Positions 28,201-36,993 of a stretch of 64,000 bases of DNA are shown here, piece after piece (the stretch's first letter is position 1; the number at the start of each line of letters is the position of its first letter). The position numbers and the translations under genes were made by a program. The stretch is from VRUE01 sp963737575 (GTDB taxonomy: Bacteria; Actinomycetota; Thermoleophilia; Solirubrobacterales; 70-9), in contig CAVTTJ010000009.1 in the NCBI GenBank assembly GCA_963737575.1, forward strand, positions 124,001-188,000. The letters run 5' to 3'. The notes under the pieces are model-generated. The model saw nothing but the letters and a program-made list of their open reading frames with translations, was not told where the DNA came from and made no database searches.

Positions 28201-28248
28201 GCGGACTCACAATCCCGTCGGTCGCTGGTTCGAGTCCAGCCCGCCCAT
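28201..28248 (+). repeat. attR: decayed copy of the tRNA-Met 3' half
   Basis: Shares 32 identical contiguous bases with tRNA-Met (CCGTCGGTCG..CCGCCC region). It differs by CAT to CAC in the anticodon position, one added C in the anticodon stem and one lost C in the acceptor. It lacks a 5' half and cannot be a functional tRNA. Confidence 0.85.
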
Positions 28249-28346
28249 TTTCGGCGCGACCGAGTGCGCGCGACTGACGCTGCCTCAGTGGACGCCGGGA
28301 CGAAGGAGATTCCGGCGATCGTTCCCTCGGTGAGAGGGCGGCGGTC

Positions 28347-30383
28347 TCAGCCCGTGAAGGGATGGGTCGGGGTGCCTCCCCCCGGTGCCAGGAGGTCGAA
28401 GCCGTCCGGTATGCGGAGCTGGTCTCGACCGGTGCCGGGTTCGCCGGTGCGACCGTACTGCCAGACGATCCGTCGCGTCCGGGGGTTGATGATCACGATC
28501 CGGGCCCTGTAGTCGTCGTTGACCGCGATCAGGCCGTTCGGCAGCCTCTCGGCGAGGCTCGGATGGTTCAGCATCCGCGGGCCGGCGGACGGGTGATACG
28601 ACCAGAAGATCTTTCCGGCGCGGTTGAATTCATAGATCCCGCCGGGACGCGTGTAGTCGGCGACCAGGTAGCGGTCGGGACCGAGTTGCTGCGGGTCGGA
28701 TGGGTATTCGATCGGGAGCTGCAGGGACCAAACGAGCTTCCCGGCCGGGGTGATCTCGTCGATGTAGGAACCGTTTACCTCCGAGACGAGGAGGTTGCCG
28801 TCCTTGAGCGGTGTGTCGCCGTTCGGGGAGCCCAGGGCGCGTGGCGGATCGTGTTCGCAGGCCGCCGGGCTGCCAAAGTCGTTGAGGATCTTCTTCGCGG
28901 GGGAAATCAGCAGCACGCGGCAGTTCTGTGCATCGGCCACCGTGACCGTCCCGTTCTTAAGCAGGTAGGCATCGTCGGGCTCGTGGAGGTATCCCGGTTC
29001 GGATCCGGTCACGCCCGGATGGCCGTAGGACCAGAGCAGCTTTCCGGACGGGAAGGCGAGTTGGACGATGCGCTCGTTCTGCTCCTCGTTGGAGATGATG
29101 CCGGTGCCGCCGTGAGTGAAGAAGGCGTCGTCGGGAAAGTAAAAGCCGCCTGGCGGCGGCGGATGGGTGGGCGACGGGAACCTCCAGAGCAACTTCTTCT
29201 CGGAATTGACGACGATCAGGCGATTGTTGCCGCGGTCGGCGATCATCAGGCGGCCGGAGAAGGGACGGGAGGGGCTGGCCGCGGGGAAGGGTTGGCCATT
29301 CGTCGGCTTCGCTGGTGATTCGAGCTTCCTGTGGCGAAGACTGACTTTGAGCACCGTCGGCAATGGCCGTTCGCCGATACCGGTCCCGCCGATCAGGTAC
29401 TCGGTCGAGTCGACCGTAGCGGCACCAGCGCCGGAAGCGGCGATTGGCAGCATGCCCGCCGGCGCGACCCTGCCGCTCCCCGGGTCGAACCGCCAGATCG
29501 CGTCGCTTGGCGCGCCACCGGCTTCCCCGCCCGCGATGTAGACCTGGCCGCCGAGGTTGAACGCCGCGGCGTGGGAGAAGGGTTCGGGCAGGTGGCCGAC
29601 GACGCGAGCGGTTTCGGCTTTCGGGTCGATCGCCTGGATCGCGTCGCTCGCTTCGCCGTTTGCGGACTCACCGCCGAAGGCGTAGATCACTCCCGCAAGC
29701 GTCGCCACCGCCATGTAACGCGCCGGGGTGGGAAGGGTCGCGACCCGGGTGAAGGCGCTGCCGTCGGTGGTCTCCAGGACCGAGTCGACCGGTTCGCTGC
29801 CATCGTAGCCGCCGAGCACGTACGCGCGATCGCCGATCGTGACGGCGCTGAGATCGGAGCGCACCGTGGGCAGCTGACCGACCCGCTGCGCGACGGTGCC
29901 GGGGGCGACCGCGCCACCGGTCGCCTGCAGGGACTGGACGGTGTCGGTGCTGGTCGCGGTTCCGCCGCCGAAGACGAGAACCCGGTCGGCGAGCACTACG
30001 GCTGCCGCGTCGTGCAGGGGCCCGGTCAGTGCCCCGACTTCCTCGACTCCTCCGCTGCCGGCGTCGAGCTGGAAGACGCCGCTGACCGAGGCGCTCGTGG
30101 CATCGAGGCCGCCGAGGATCAGCGGCCCGCGGCGCATCGGGACCACCGACTCGCCGGAGACCGGGGCGGGCAGGGGAGTGGCCGAGGATCGGGCTTCGGG
30201 CGTCGTTTCGAACACGGGCGGGTCGCCACCTACCGTGCCCGAGCCTCCCGAACCCGGACCGCCGAAGACGACAACGAGAACCGCCGCGACGATCGCCAGG
30301 ATCGCGAGGACGAGCCGACGACGGCGCCGAGCGATTACGGATCGACGAGATCGCCGTCGCCGCCTGTCACGAGACTGGTCCAC
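28347..30383 (-). CDS. Membrane-anchored Kelch plus NHL-like beta-propeller protein
   Basis: About 678 residues. A very basic cytoplasmic N-terminus (RRRRRSRR, ARRRRR) is followed by one TM segment at about 22-42, so the rest is extracytoplasmic. Residues about 80-370 contain Kelch-type repeats (YVLGGYDGSEPVDSVLE, YAFGGESANGEASDAI, YIAGGEAGGAPSDAI). Residues about 375-660 form a second propeller with NHL/arylsulfotransferase-like blades (MIADRGNNRLIVVN, VADAQNCRVLLISP, VSEVNGSYIDEITPAG, LVADYTRPGGIYEFN). No catalytic His of arylsulfotransferases is evident, so a binding or scaffold role is likelier. Start GTG 30383. Divergent from the DoxX-Rieske gene. Confidence 0.75.
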   Translation of the reverse strand: MDQSRDRRRRRSRRSVIARRRRRLVLAILAIVAAVLVVVFGGPGSGGSGTVGGDPPVFETTPEARSSATPLPAPVSGESVVPMRRGPLILGGLDATSASVSGVFQLDAGSGGVEEVGALTGPLHDAAAVVLADRVLVFGGGTATSTDTVQSLQATGGAVAPGTVAQRVGQLPTVRSDLSAVTIGDRAYVLGGYDGSEPVDSVLETTDGSAFTRVATLPTPARYMAVATLAGVIYAFGGESANGEASDAIQAIDPKAETARVVGHLPEPFSHAAAFNLGGQVYIAGGEAGGAPSDAIWRFDPGSGRVAPAGMLPIAASGAGAATVDSTEYLIGGTGIGERPLPTVLKVSLRHRKLESPAKPTNGQPFPAASPSRPFSGRLMIADRGNNRLIVVNSEKKLLWRFPSPTHPPPPGGFYFPDDAFFTHGGTGIISNEEQNERIVQLAFPSGKLLWSYGHPGVTGSEPGYLHEPDDAYLLKNGTVTVADAQNCRVLLISPAKKILNDFGSPAACEHDPPRALGSPNGDTPLKDGNLLVSEVNGSYIDEITPAGKLVWSLQLPIEYPSDPQQLGPDRYLVADYTRPGGIYEFNRAGKIFWSYHPSAGPRMLNHPSLAERLPNGLIAVNDDYRARIVIINPRTRRIVWQYGRTGEPGTGRDQLRIPDGFDLLAPGGGTPTHPFTG

Positions 30384-30505
30384 CCGCCGAGCTTCCCCTC
30401 CACCCGTTAATGCCGACTAAACGACGCGGGCATATAAGAGAACTCTCATTCTTGTTTAGGGCCGCGTTTAGCCATCGGGCCGAGGCTGAGCGAGTGCGGC
30501 CCTCG

Positions 30506-31525
30506 ATGCCTCTTTCCGCGGGACTCGCCCTGTTTCCCCTGCGACTCTTTCTCGGGGTCACGTTCGTCTATGCAGGTATCCAGAAGCTGACCGATCCGGG
30601 CTTCCTCCACCCTGGCGCCGCCACCTACATCGGCACCCAGCTGCACAGCTTCGCCGCCGGCACTCCCGGCGGCTTCCTTCTCCGCATCTTCGCCATTCCC
30701 CATCCCGAGGTGGCCGGGGTCGCAGTCGCGATCTTCGAGATCCTGATCGGGCTGCTGGCCGCCGCGGGGCTATTCACCAAACTCGCCGCGCTCGGCGGAA
30801 TGTGCCTCAATCTCGTCCTCTTCCTCACCGCCAGCTGGCACACGACGCCCTACTTCCTCGGCCCGGACCTCGTGTTTTCGTTCGCCTGGCTTCCCTTCGT
30901 GCTGACCGGCGCCAGTGGCCAGCCCGCGCTCGACAACGTCGAATGGCACCCCTCCGCCGCCACTCTGCGACGGATCAACTTGCGACCGCCCGACGAGCCG
31001 TTGACCGGAGAGGCGGCCAACGCCTCCACCCGCCGTGCGCTGCTAGTGCAGTTCGCCGGCTTGTCGCTCGCGGTGGCCGGCATATCCGCCCTGCTCAAGG
31101 GGCCATACCGGGCGCCCCACGCGCTGGGCAGTACGGAAAAGGCCGGCGGCCATTTGACGACACACGGGACCGGGTCGGGGGGTGGCAGCAACGCCTCAGG
31201 CGACGGTTCGATACCCCCTGGAGCGGTGAAGCTCGGCCCGGCCGGCCGCCTCCCCCGCGAAACGGCCGCCACCTACGCCGATCCCACCGATGGCTCGGCC
31301 GACATCCTGATCCGCGAGCCCGACGGCAGCCTCAAGGCGTTCAGCGCTATCTGTACCCACGCCGGCTGCACGGTCGGCTACGAAGGCGGCGTCATTTACT
31401 GCCCCTGCCACGGCGGCGAGTACGACCCCGAAACGGGGCAGGTGATCGCCGGCCCACCGCCAGCCCCGCTTACCCCCAAGAAGGTGCTCGAATCCGGTGG
31501 GCAGATCTACGCGCTGAGGAGTTGA
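30506..31525 (+). CDS. DoxX-like membrane protein fused to a Tat-dependent Rieske domain
   Basis: About 339 residues from ATG 30506; the frame is open from 30410, but that stretch contains an AT-rich CATATAAGAG promoter-like segment. Residues 5-130 form a DoxX-type four-helix membrane domain (LRLFLGVTFVYAGIQKL, FEILIGLLAAAGL). A twin-arginine hydrophobic segment STRRALLVQFAGLSLAVAG follows at about 174-192. The C-terminal Rieske [2Fe-2S] site is CTHAGC (283-288) with CPCHGG (299-304). This mirrors the topology of actinobacterial QcrA, where the last TM segment and Rieske domain use Tat. Partners and electron donor are unknown. Confidence 0.8.
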   Translation: MPLSAGLALFPLRLFLGVTFVYAGIQKLTDPGFLHPGAATYIGTQLHSFAAGTPGGFLLRIFAIPHPEVAGVAVAIFEILIGLLAAAGLFTKLAALGGMCLNLVLFLTASWHTTPYFLGPDLVFSFAWLPFVLTGASGQPALDNVEWHPSAATLRRINLRPPDEPLTGEAANASTRRALLVQFAGLSLAVAGISALLKGPYRAPHALGSTEKAGGHLTTHGTGSGGGSNASGDGSIPPGAVKLGPAGRLPRETAATYADPTDGSADILIREPDGSLKAFSAICTHAGCTVGYEGGVIYCPCHGGEYDPETGQVIAGPPPAPLTPKKVLESGGQIYALRS

Positions 31526-31579
31526 GCTGCGGGCAACCGGCAGCCCGCTCCCGGCTTACGACCAGAGCTTGATTGTTTC

Positions 31580-31597
31580 CTGGACAGTCATGTCCAG
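31580..31597 (+). promoter_or_regulatory. Perfect palindrome, possible operator
   Basis: CTGGACA and TGTCCAG separated by 4 bases, about 70 bases before the next promoter. This symmetry is typical of a dimeric repressor site, but no regulator gene is adjacent. Confidence 0.35.
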
Positions 31598-31668
31598 TAT
31601 CGACACAGCGAGATTCGCCCGCCCAGAGCACCCGGGGCCTTGCCCAACTCTGACTAATTTGCCCTGGG

Positions 31669-31674
31669 TATAGT
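31669..31674 (+). promoter_or_regulatory. -10 element before the PKD-domain pseudogene
   Basis: TATAGT lies 7 bases before GTG 31682, again a leaderless arrangement. Confidence 0.45.
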
Positions 31675-31681
31675 TGGCAGC

Positions 31682-32600
31682 GTGGCCAGGCAACTGGCAA
31701 GAGCGGGGCGTGTTGGTCGCGGTCACCCGGTTCCATTGATGCTTCTGGCCGTCACGCTGATCGTCCCGGCCACAAGCGCCCTTCGCCAGCGACGCCTACG
31801 TCGTCAATCGCGGCTCGAACACTGTCTCCGCGTTCGACACCCGGAACAACCAGGTCGTCGGCACGCCGATCAAAATCCATGCTGGCGCGATCGGCATCGC
31901 GCTCACGCCTGACGGTAGAGACGCGTATGTCACCGAAACGGGGCCCAGCGGCGTGACTCCGATAGATATCCAGACCGGCATTCCGGGCGCGTCGTTCGGG
32001 GTCGGCACCGATCCCTGGGGGATCGCAATCGTTCCCGACCAGTCTCCCGTAGCCACCTTCAGCGCCCCCCGCGCCCGACCGGGCGTGCCCCTTTCCCTCG
32101 ATGCCTCGGCTTCCAGCGACGCCGACAGCACCGTTGCGACCTATGCGTGGAATTTCGGAGACGGGCAGACCGCCACGACCGGTGGCCCGAGCTTCACACA
32201 CACACCTACCAGAAGCCCGGCACCTATCAGGCGACGCTGACCTTGACGGACAGCGAGGGCTGCTCGACGTCCATGATCTTCACCGGGCGGACCGCCTACT
32301 GCGACGGATCGGCCTCTGCGAGCCAGACACGGACGGTGCGGGTTTCCTATCCCGGAGTCCGCATCAAGTGCCTCAGGAGCGCCAAGCCGAAGGGCTGCCG
32401 ATACAAGCTTCAGCCCGTTTCCAAAAAGCGCAAGGGCAAGGCGGAGAGCGCCGTCGGCACCGGCAAGGCAAAGGTCGGGAAGTCCAAGAGCGAAATTCAG
32501 GTCCAAGCTTGCCGGCGCCAGAAAGGTCCTCGTCAGGGAGACGGTGGAGATCAGCGGCTCCCGACGGACGAGCTATCGGAAGCTGAAGATCGTCCAATAG
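31682..32600 (+). pseudogene. Decayed secreted YncE-like/PKD-domain protein
   Basis: A signal-peptide-like start (LMLLAVTLIVPATSA) is followed in another frame by beta-propeller blades (DAYVVNRGSNTVSAFDTRNNQVVGTPI, AIGIALTPDGRDAYVTE). A PKD domain (PLSLDASASSDADS, YAWNFGDG) continues in a third segment (TYQKPGTYQATLTLTD), then a Lys-rich tail, and the end KLKIVQ is in yet another frame. At least three frame changes are needed (around 31785, 32205 and 32500). If intact it would encode about 305 residues of a cell-surface protein. Such repeated damage suggests true decay, not one sequencing error. Confidence 0.7.
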
Positions 32601-32761
32601 CGAGCCCGAGAATCTCGTCTTTCACAGTTTCGTCGCGAGACTGAGACACCCCTACAACAGGGGATTAACACGACGGGGGATTGGCGTTTTAGCCTGGCCG
32701 GGAATGTGAGTCGGACCCCGTCTCGTCTTTCCGAGTCCCTCTAACGACAGGATCAAAAGAC

Positions 32762-34720
32762 ATGAAACGACTTTCCGTCGCCCTTGCCGTTCTCGTGTCG
32801 GTTTCGGCGCTTGCAGCGTCGGCCTCCCTCGCTTCCAACAATCGAGAGCACGAGACTCATCACCATGTCCCCCTCTTGATGGGCGGTCCCAGGACCCCGA
32901 TCCGCCACGTGGTCGAGATCTTCCAGGAGAACGTCTCCTTCGACCACTACTTCGGGACCTACCCGGAGGCGGCCAACAGCGACGGCCAGCCCTACCATGC
33001 ACGGCCGAATACGCCAGCGGTCGACGGCCTTTCTCCTGCCACGAGCCGGTCGTTTCCGCCTGGCCTTCGCCACAGCTCCAACCTGCTCACCACCAACCCG
33101 AATGCGTCGCTGCCCCAGCGCCTCGACAGCAATGTCATCGGTCTCGCCGGCGACGCGGGCGGGCAGCTCACGTGCGACCAGGACCACAACTACAGCGACG
33201 AGCAGAAAGCCTTCGACAATGGTCAGATGGACAAGTTCGTCGAGAGCGTCGGCACAGGCGGAGGGAAAACGCCGTTCGGGACCAACTGCAACGCAAATAC
33301 GGTGATGGACTACTACGACGGAAACACGGTGACCGGGATGTGGAACTACGCCCAGCACTATGCCATGAGCGACAATTCCTACAGCCCCACTTTCGGTCCG
33401 TCGGCTCCCGGCGCCATCAACCTGATCTCCGGGGACACCGGGAACGTCGACATGACCCATACGGCGAACAACCCGTCGATCGCCACCTCGCTCAGCCCCA
33501 ATGCGGACCTGACGGAAAACGGCAATGGTGGCTACGCGTTGACCGGCGATGCTCAGCCCTACTGGGATGACTGCTCGACTCGTGACGCGGTCGCGCTCTC
33601 GGGCAAGAACATCGGCGACGAGCTGAACTCCGCCGGCCTCTCATGGGGCTGGTTCGAGGGCGGCTTCCGGCCGACCACCTCCTACCAGGCTGCCCTGGAA
33701 GCCACCGGCAACGGCGGCCAGCCGACGAGCACGTTCACCCCGGACGAGTTCAAGAATGCCGGCTTCCAGAATTCGGTTCCACACTCGAGCAACCAGGGCA
33801 TCTGCGATGCGGTCTCGCCGGTCGGCGCGGCCCTCGAAGGCGCGGGGCAGTACGGCTACAAGGACGATTACATCCCCCACCACGAGCCGTTTCAGTACTA
33901 CGCTTCGACGGCCAATCCGCACCACCTGACCGTGCCCACCAACAGCAAAGGTCAGGACACCCTTGCCGGCCTGGCGACGATCGGGACCGACACGCAGTCC
34001 TATGTCGGGGGTGTGCCGCAATTCAATACGCCGAACCACAATTACGACATGAGCGATTTCGACCAGTTGGTGAAGGCTATTTCCATACATGAGCTGCCGC
34101 CATCGGCTCTGCCCGCGGTCAGCTTCCTCAAGGCCGCCGGCTACCAGGACGGCCACGCCGCCTATTCCGACCCCGCCGACGAGCAGGAATTCGTGGCCCA
34201 CACGATCAACGAGATCATGAGCACACCGGACTGGAGGAATACGGCGATCGTCATCAACTACGACGATTCCGACGGCTGGTACGACCACGCGAACCCCGGG
34301 GTCGTCAACTCGTCCCTTTCGCCGGCCGACAATCTGACGGCGACCGCGCTGAGCGGGCCGACGTCAGGCCAGTGTGGTCCGATGCCGCAGACGCGCACAC
34401 CGCTCGGCGGGGAACAGGGTCGGTGCGGGTTCGGCCCGCGACTGCCGATGATCGTGATCTCGCCGTTCGCCCGGCAAAACGCCGTCGACCACAACCTCAG
34501 CGATCAGGCCTCGGCGATCAACTTCGTCGAGTACAACTGGGGTCTGCCCGGGATCGCCGGCTCCTTCGACCAGGCGCTTTCGAAGACGGACAAAGCCGAG
34601 CACGCCGCCTTCGATTTGGCGGGGATGTTCGACTTCAAATCCGATCACCCGGCCCAGCCCCTCGTTCTCAACCCGACGACGGGCCAGCCGGTGCACTTTC
34701 CTTCGAACGACGGCCACTAG
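32762..34720 (+). CDS. Secreted phospholipase C/acid phosphatase family phosphoesterase
   Basis: About 652 residues with a Sec signal peptide (residues 1-24) ending near ALAASASLAS. The family signature ENVSFDHYFGTYP lies at about 56-68. The later motif NYDDSDGWYDH provides metal ligands, and the C-terminal region RLPMIVISPFAR..VDHNLSDQASAINFVEYNW is characteristic of PF04185. It would hydrolyse phosphodiesters or phosphomonoesters outside the cell, for phosphate scavenging or lipid turnover. A stand-alone transcription unit. Confidence 0.88.
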   Translation: MKRLSVALAVLVSVSALAASASLASNNREHETHHHVPLLMGGPRTPIRHVVEIFQENVSFDHYFGTYPEAANSDGQPYHARPNTPAVDGLSPATSRSFPPGLRHSSNLLTTNPNASLPQRLDSNVIGLAGDAGGQLTCDQDHNYSDEQKAFDNGQMDKFVESVGTGGGKTPFGTNCNANTVMDYYDGNTVTGMWNYAQHYAMSDNSYSPTFGPSAPGAINLISGDTGNVDMTHTANNPSIATSLSPNADLTENGNGGYALTGDAQPYWDDCSTRDAVALSGKNIGDELNSAGLSWGWFEGGFRPTTSYQAALEATGNGGQPTSTFTPDEFKNAGFQNSVPHSSNQGICDAVSPVGAALEGAGQYGYKDDYIPHHEPFQYYASTANPHHLTVPTNSKGQDTLAGLATIGTDTQSYVGGVPQFNTPNHNYDMSDFDQLVKAISIHELPPSALPAVSFLKAAGYQDGHAAYSDPADEQEFVAHTINEIMSTPDWRNTAIVINYDDSDGWYDHANPGVVNSSLSPADNLTATALSGPTSGQCGPMPQTRTPLGGEQGRCGFGPRLPMIVISPFARQNAVDHNLSDQASAINFVEYNWGLPGIAGSFDQALSKTDKAEHAAFDLAGMFDFKSDHPAQPLVLNPTTGQPVHFPSNDGH

Positions 34721-34793
34721 GCGCTTCGAATCAGAGAAGCCGAGACGGCACGGGCGCGAACCGGCGCTCGTGCCGTTGTCGTAGACGACCTGC

Positions 34794-35084
34794 TCAGAGG
34801 ACGGGGCGCACGATGAGCATCCCCCGGCTCGAGACCAAATGCGCCAGGTCTTCCTCCAAGCGCTGGACGTGTTCGCTTCCCTGCTGCTCAAAGCGCTCGA
34901 CTCCATGGATCTCCGCAATCAGGACATAGTCGGCTTGGCCGATCGCCTGTCCGGGCACGTCCGCCGGCCGCGTAAGACGCCAATCCGACACGGTGTCCAG
35001 CGACCCGCGGACGATGTCGCGATCCCCTGTCATCAGCTGCTCGAAGTCCTCGGCCAGCTCCGGCGAGCGCAGCTGAAACCACAT
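34794..35084 (-). CDS. Small hypothetical protein, possible dimeric alpha-beta barrel
   Basis: About 96 residues from ATG 35084 (MWFQLRSPELAEDFEQLMTG). It has a beta-alpha-beta pattern with a short conserved-looking RGSLDTVSDWRLTRP and ends in a beta strand (RGMLIVRPVL). This resembles Dabb/EthD-like stress-response barrels but I cannot place it firmly. The frame is open to 35177 with no better start. Confidence 0.55.
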   Translation of the reverse strand: MWFQLRSPELAEDFEQLMTGDRDIVRGSLDTVSDWRLTRPADVPGQAIGQADYVLIAEIHGVERFEQQGSEHVQRLEEDLAHLVSSRGMLIVRPVL

Positions 35085-35216
35085 GAGAAGTGTCGGCGAA
35101 GAACTCACCCCCAAAGCGTAGTGGACCCTCGCCCCCTTGATCGATGACCGGCAGCGCACGCTTGCCAGGCGAGGCAAGCATGGCTAGGCTCGCTGAGCCC
35201 GATTTCAGGAGGAGCG

Positions 35217-35930
35217 ATGAGCCGACTGCGCCCCAAGCTGACCTACGCCAACGTAGTCGCAACCCTGGCCCTGATCATCGCGGCAGGTGGGGCTTCCGCC
35301 TACGCGGCAAACCATCTCGGCAAGAACACGGTGGGGACCGGGCAGTTGAGGAAGAGCGCCGTCACCGGCGCAAAAATCAAGGACGAAGCTGTCACCGGCG
35401 CCAAGGTGAAGCAGGGGAGTCTGACCGGGGCACAGATCGACGCATCGACATTGGGCGTGGTTCCATCCGCGGAGGTCGCCGGCTCGGCCCCTCCAACGGG
35501 TCCAGCCGGCGGCGCCCTCTCGGGAAGCTTCCCAAGCCCTCGCCTCAATCCCCCGGAAGAATGGCATCAGCTGATGTTGTTTGAAACCTGCTCGATATCA
35601 CCGACCGTGGCGTGGGAACCGGCCGGAGGTGTGTTGGCCTTACCTGCCTACTACCGCGATCCGTTCGGCGTCGTGCATCTCCGGGGCTCTCTCAAATGCC
35701 CGGCGACCCTCGGCTCCGACTACTCGATCTTCTTCCTACCGAAAGGATTCCGTCCCGAAGGATTCTTGTACTTCCCGGCAATCGTCTCCTACAACGAATT
35801 CGGTGCTGTGGGGGTTGGGAAATCGGGAGAAGTGAAGAATATGCGGGCCTCCAGTGCGGCGGCCTCTCAGCTCTCTTTGGATTCCGTGAGTTTCCGGTGC
35901 GGCCCTTCCGGGCAAAACGGGTGCCCCTGA
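35217..35930 (+). CDS. Secreted LTYANVVATLAL-family protein, paralogue of the element cargo
   Basis: About 237 residues. The first 75 closely follow the protein at 27421 (LTYANVVATLAL, HLGKNTVGTGQLRKSAVTG, IDASTLGVVPSA). The C-terminal domains differ, although both contain WH after a Pro-Glu-rich stretch (PPEEWHQ against PPEAWHE) and a PxGFRP strand. A GGAGGAG ribosome-binding site is well placed. It has four Cys, likely disulfide-bonded outside the cell. Function unknown. Confidence 0.68.
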   Translation: MSRLRPKLTYANVVATLALIIAAGGASAYAANHLGKNTVGTGQLRKSAVTGAKIKDEAVTGAKVKQGSLTGAQIDASTLGVVPSAEVAGSAPPTGPAGGALSGSFPSPRLNPPEEWHQLMLFETCSISPTVAWEPAGGVLALPAYYRDPFGVVHLRGSLKCPATLGSDYSIFFLPKGFRPEGFLYFPAIVSYNEFGAVGVGKSGEVKNMRASSAAASQLSLDSVSFRCGPSGQNGCP

Positions 35931-35958
35931 GGTTGATCGACTACCGTGAGGCTCCGCG

Positions 35959-36318
35959 ATGGCGATCTGTCGGATATGGCACGGATGGACGACGGCCGAG
36001 AACGCGGTGGCCTATGAGGCGATCGTGCGCGGAGAGGTGATCCCGGGGATCGAGAGCCGACGAATCCCGGGGTTTCAGTCGATCGACCTCATCCGCCGGA
36101 GGGCGGAGGATGGCTTTGAGTTCGCCACCATAATGTTGTTCGACGATCTCGACTCGGTGAAGGCATTCGTCGGTGACGACTATGAGCTCGCCCACGTGCC
36201 GGAGCATGCGCGGGCGGTCCTGGCGCAATTCGACCAGCGCTCGGCGCACTACGAGGTCATCGATCGCCGTGATCAACATGGGGATGTCGGTCAAGGGGAT
36301 GCCGGGGTTTCTCCATGA
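35959..36318 (+). CDS. Antibiotic-biosynthesis-monooxygenase-like small protein
   Basis: About 119 residues with a ferredoxin-like barrel pattern: RIWHGWTTAENAVAYEAIV, PGFQSIDLIRR, FATIMLFDDLDSVKAF, YELAHVPEHARAVLAQFD. Such proteins are often dimeric, acting as cofactor-free monooxygenases or stress proteins. The stop overlaps the following gene as ATGA, so they are probably made together. Confidence 0.65.
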   Translation: MAICRIWHGWTTAENAVAYEAIVRGEVIPGIESRRIPGFQSIDLIRRRAEDGFEFATIMLFDDLDSVKAFVGDDYELAHVPEHARAVLAQFDQRSAHYEVIDRRDQHGDVGQGDAGVSP

Positions 36319-36962
36319 ACGACGACTGGCGCCTGCAGGTCGACCTGCGCGAGGAGAACCACGCCCGAGCTCTGACCGAGCGCCTCGCGGCCCAGCAGCT
36401 CCAGCATGACCTGAGCGCCGAGTTTCACGATCGCGTCATCGTCACGCGGGACGGAGACCGGGTGTTTCTCTACGCCGGCACCCGTGAGCAGGCCGAACTG
36501 GCGCGCGACGCCATCGATGCGGACGCGCGCGAACACGGATGGCAGCTCGGGGTCGATTTCCGCCGCTGGCACCCCGTCGCCGAGGAATGGGAGGACCCCG
36601 ACAAGCCGCTGCCGAGCGACGATGCGGCCAGGCTCGCCGAGCGCGAGGAGCTGATGGCGCGAGAGCGCGAGGAGACGGCGAGGCGGGGATATCCGGAATT
36701 CGAGGTTCGAGTCGACCTCCCCTCACACCACGACGCGATCGGATTGGCCGAGCAATTGCGCAGGGAGGGCCTTCCCACGGTCCATCGCTGGCGGTACCTG
36801 CTGGTCGGCGCAACCGACGAGGACAGCGCCGAGGCACTCGCCGAGCGAGTTCGAAGTGAGGCCCCCGGTGGCAGTCAGGTGAAGGTCGAGGGCACGTGGA
36901 AAACGGCCTACGCCGAGCGCCCGCCGAACCCGTTCGCGGTGCTCGGAGGCCTCGGCGCCTGA
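36315..36962 (+). CDS. Hypothetical two-repeat soluble protein
   Basis: About 215 residues, highly charged. Two similar alpha/beta modules are visible: WRLQVDLREENHARALTERL near the start and FEVRVDLPSHHDAIGLAEQL in the second half, each followed by a predicted strand-turn-strand (RVFLYAGTREQAELARDA and RYLLVGATDEDSAEALAER). They look like duplicated RRM/SPOR-like folds linked by a helical acidic segment. I do not recognise the family. Translationally coupled to the upstream gene. Confidence 0.6.
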   Translation: MNDDWRLQVDLREENHARALTERLAAQQLQHDLSAEFHDRVIVTRDGDRVFLYAGTREQAELARDAIDADAREHGWQLGVDFRRWHPVAEEWEDPDKPLPSDDAARLAEREELMAREREETARRGYPEFEVRVDLPSHHDAIGLAEQLRREGLPTVHRWRYLLVGATDEDSAEALAERVRSEAPGGSQVKVEGTWKTAYAERPPNPFAVLGGLGA

Positions 36963-36993
36963 GGGCTTCCCACCCTCGGCCGAGCCGGTTCCG

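Larger units (their letters stand above)
26051..28248 (+). mobile_element. Mini integrative element in the tRNA-Met gene
   Basis: Bounded by the 3' half of tRNA-Met (26051-26098) and a second, slightly mutated copy (28201-28248). It holds a frameshifted tyrosine integrase directly next to the tRNA and one secreted cargo protein. Direct repeats lie inside both ends. The 2.2-kb size, single cargo gene and broken integrase suggest a remnant or a satellite that needs a helper. Confidence 0.8.

Noticed and set aside
28201..28248. Second tRNA-Met gene
   Set aside because: Only the 3' half is present, with an altered anticodon and indels. It is the right attachment-site copy of the integrated element.
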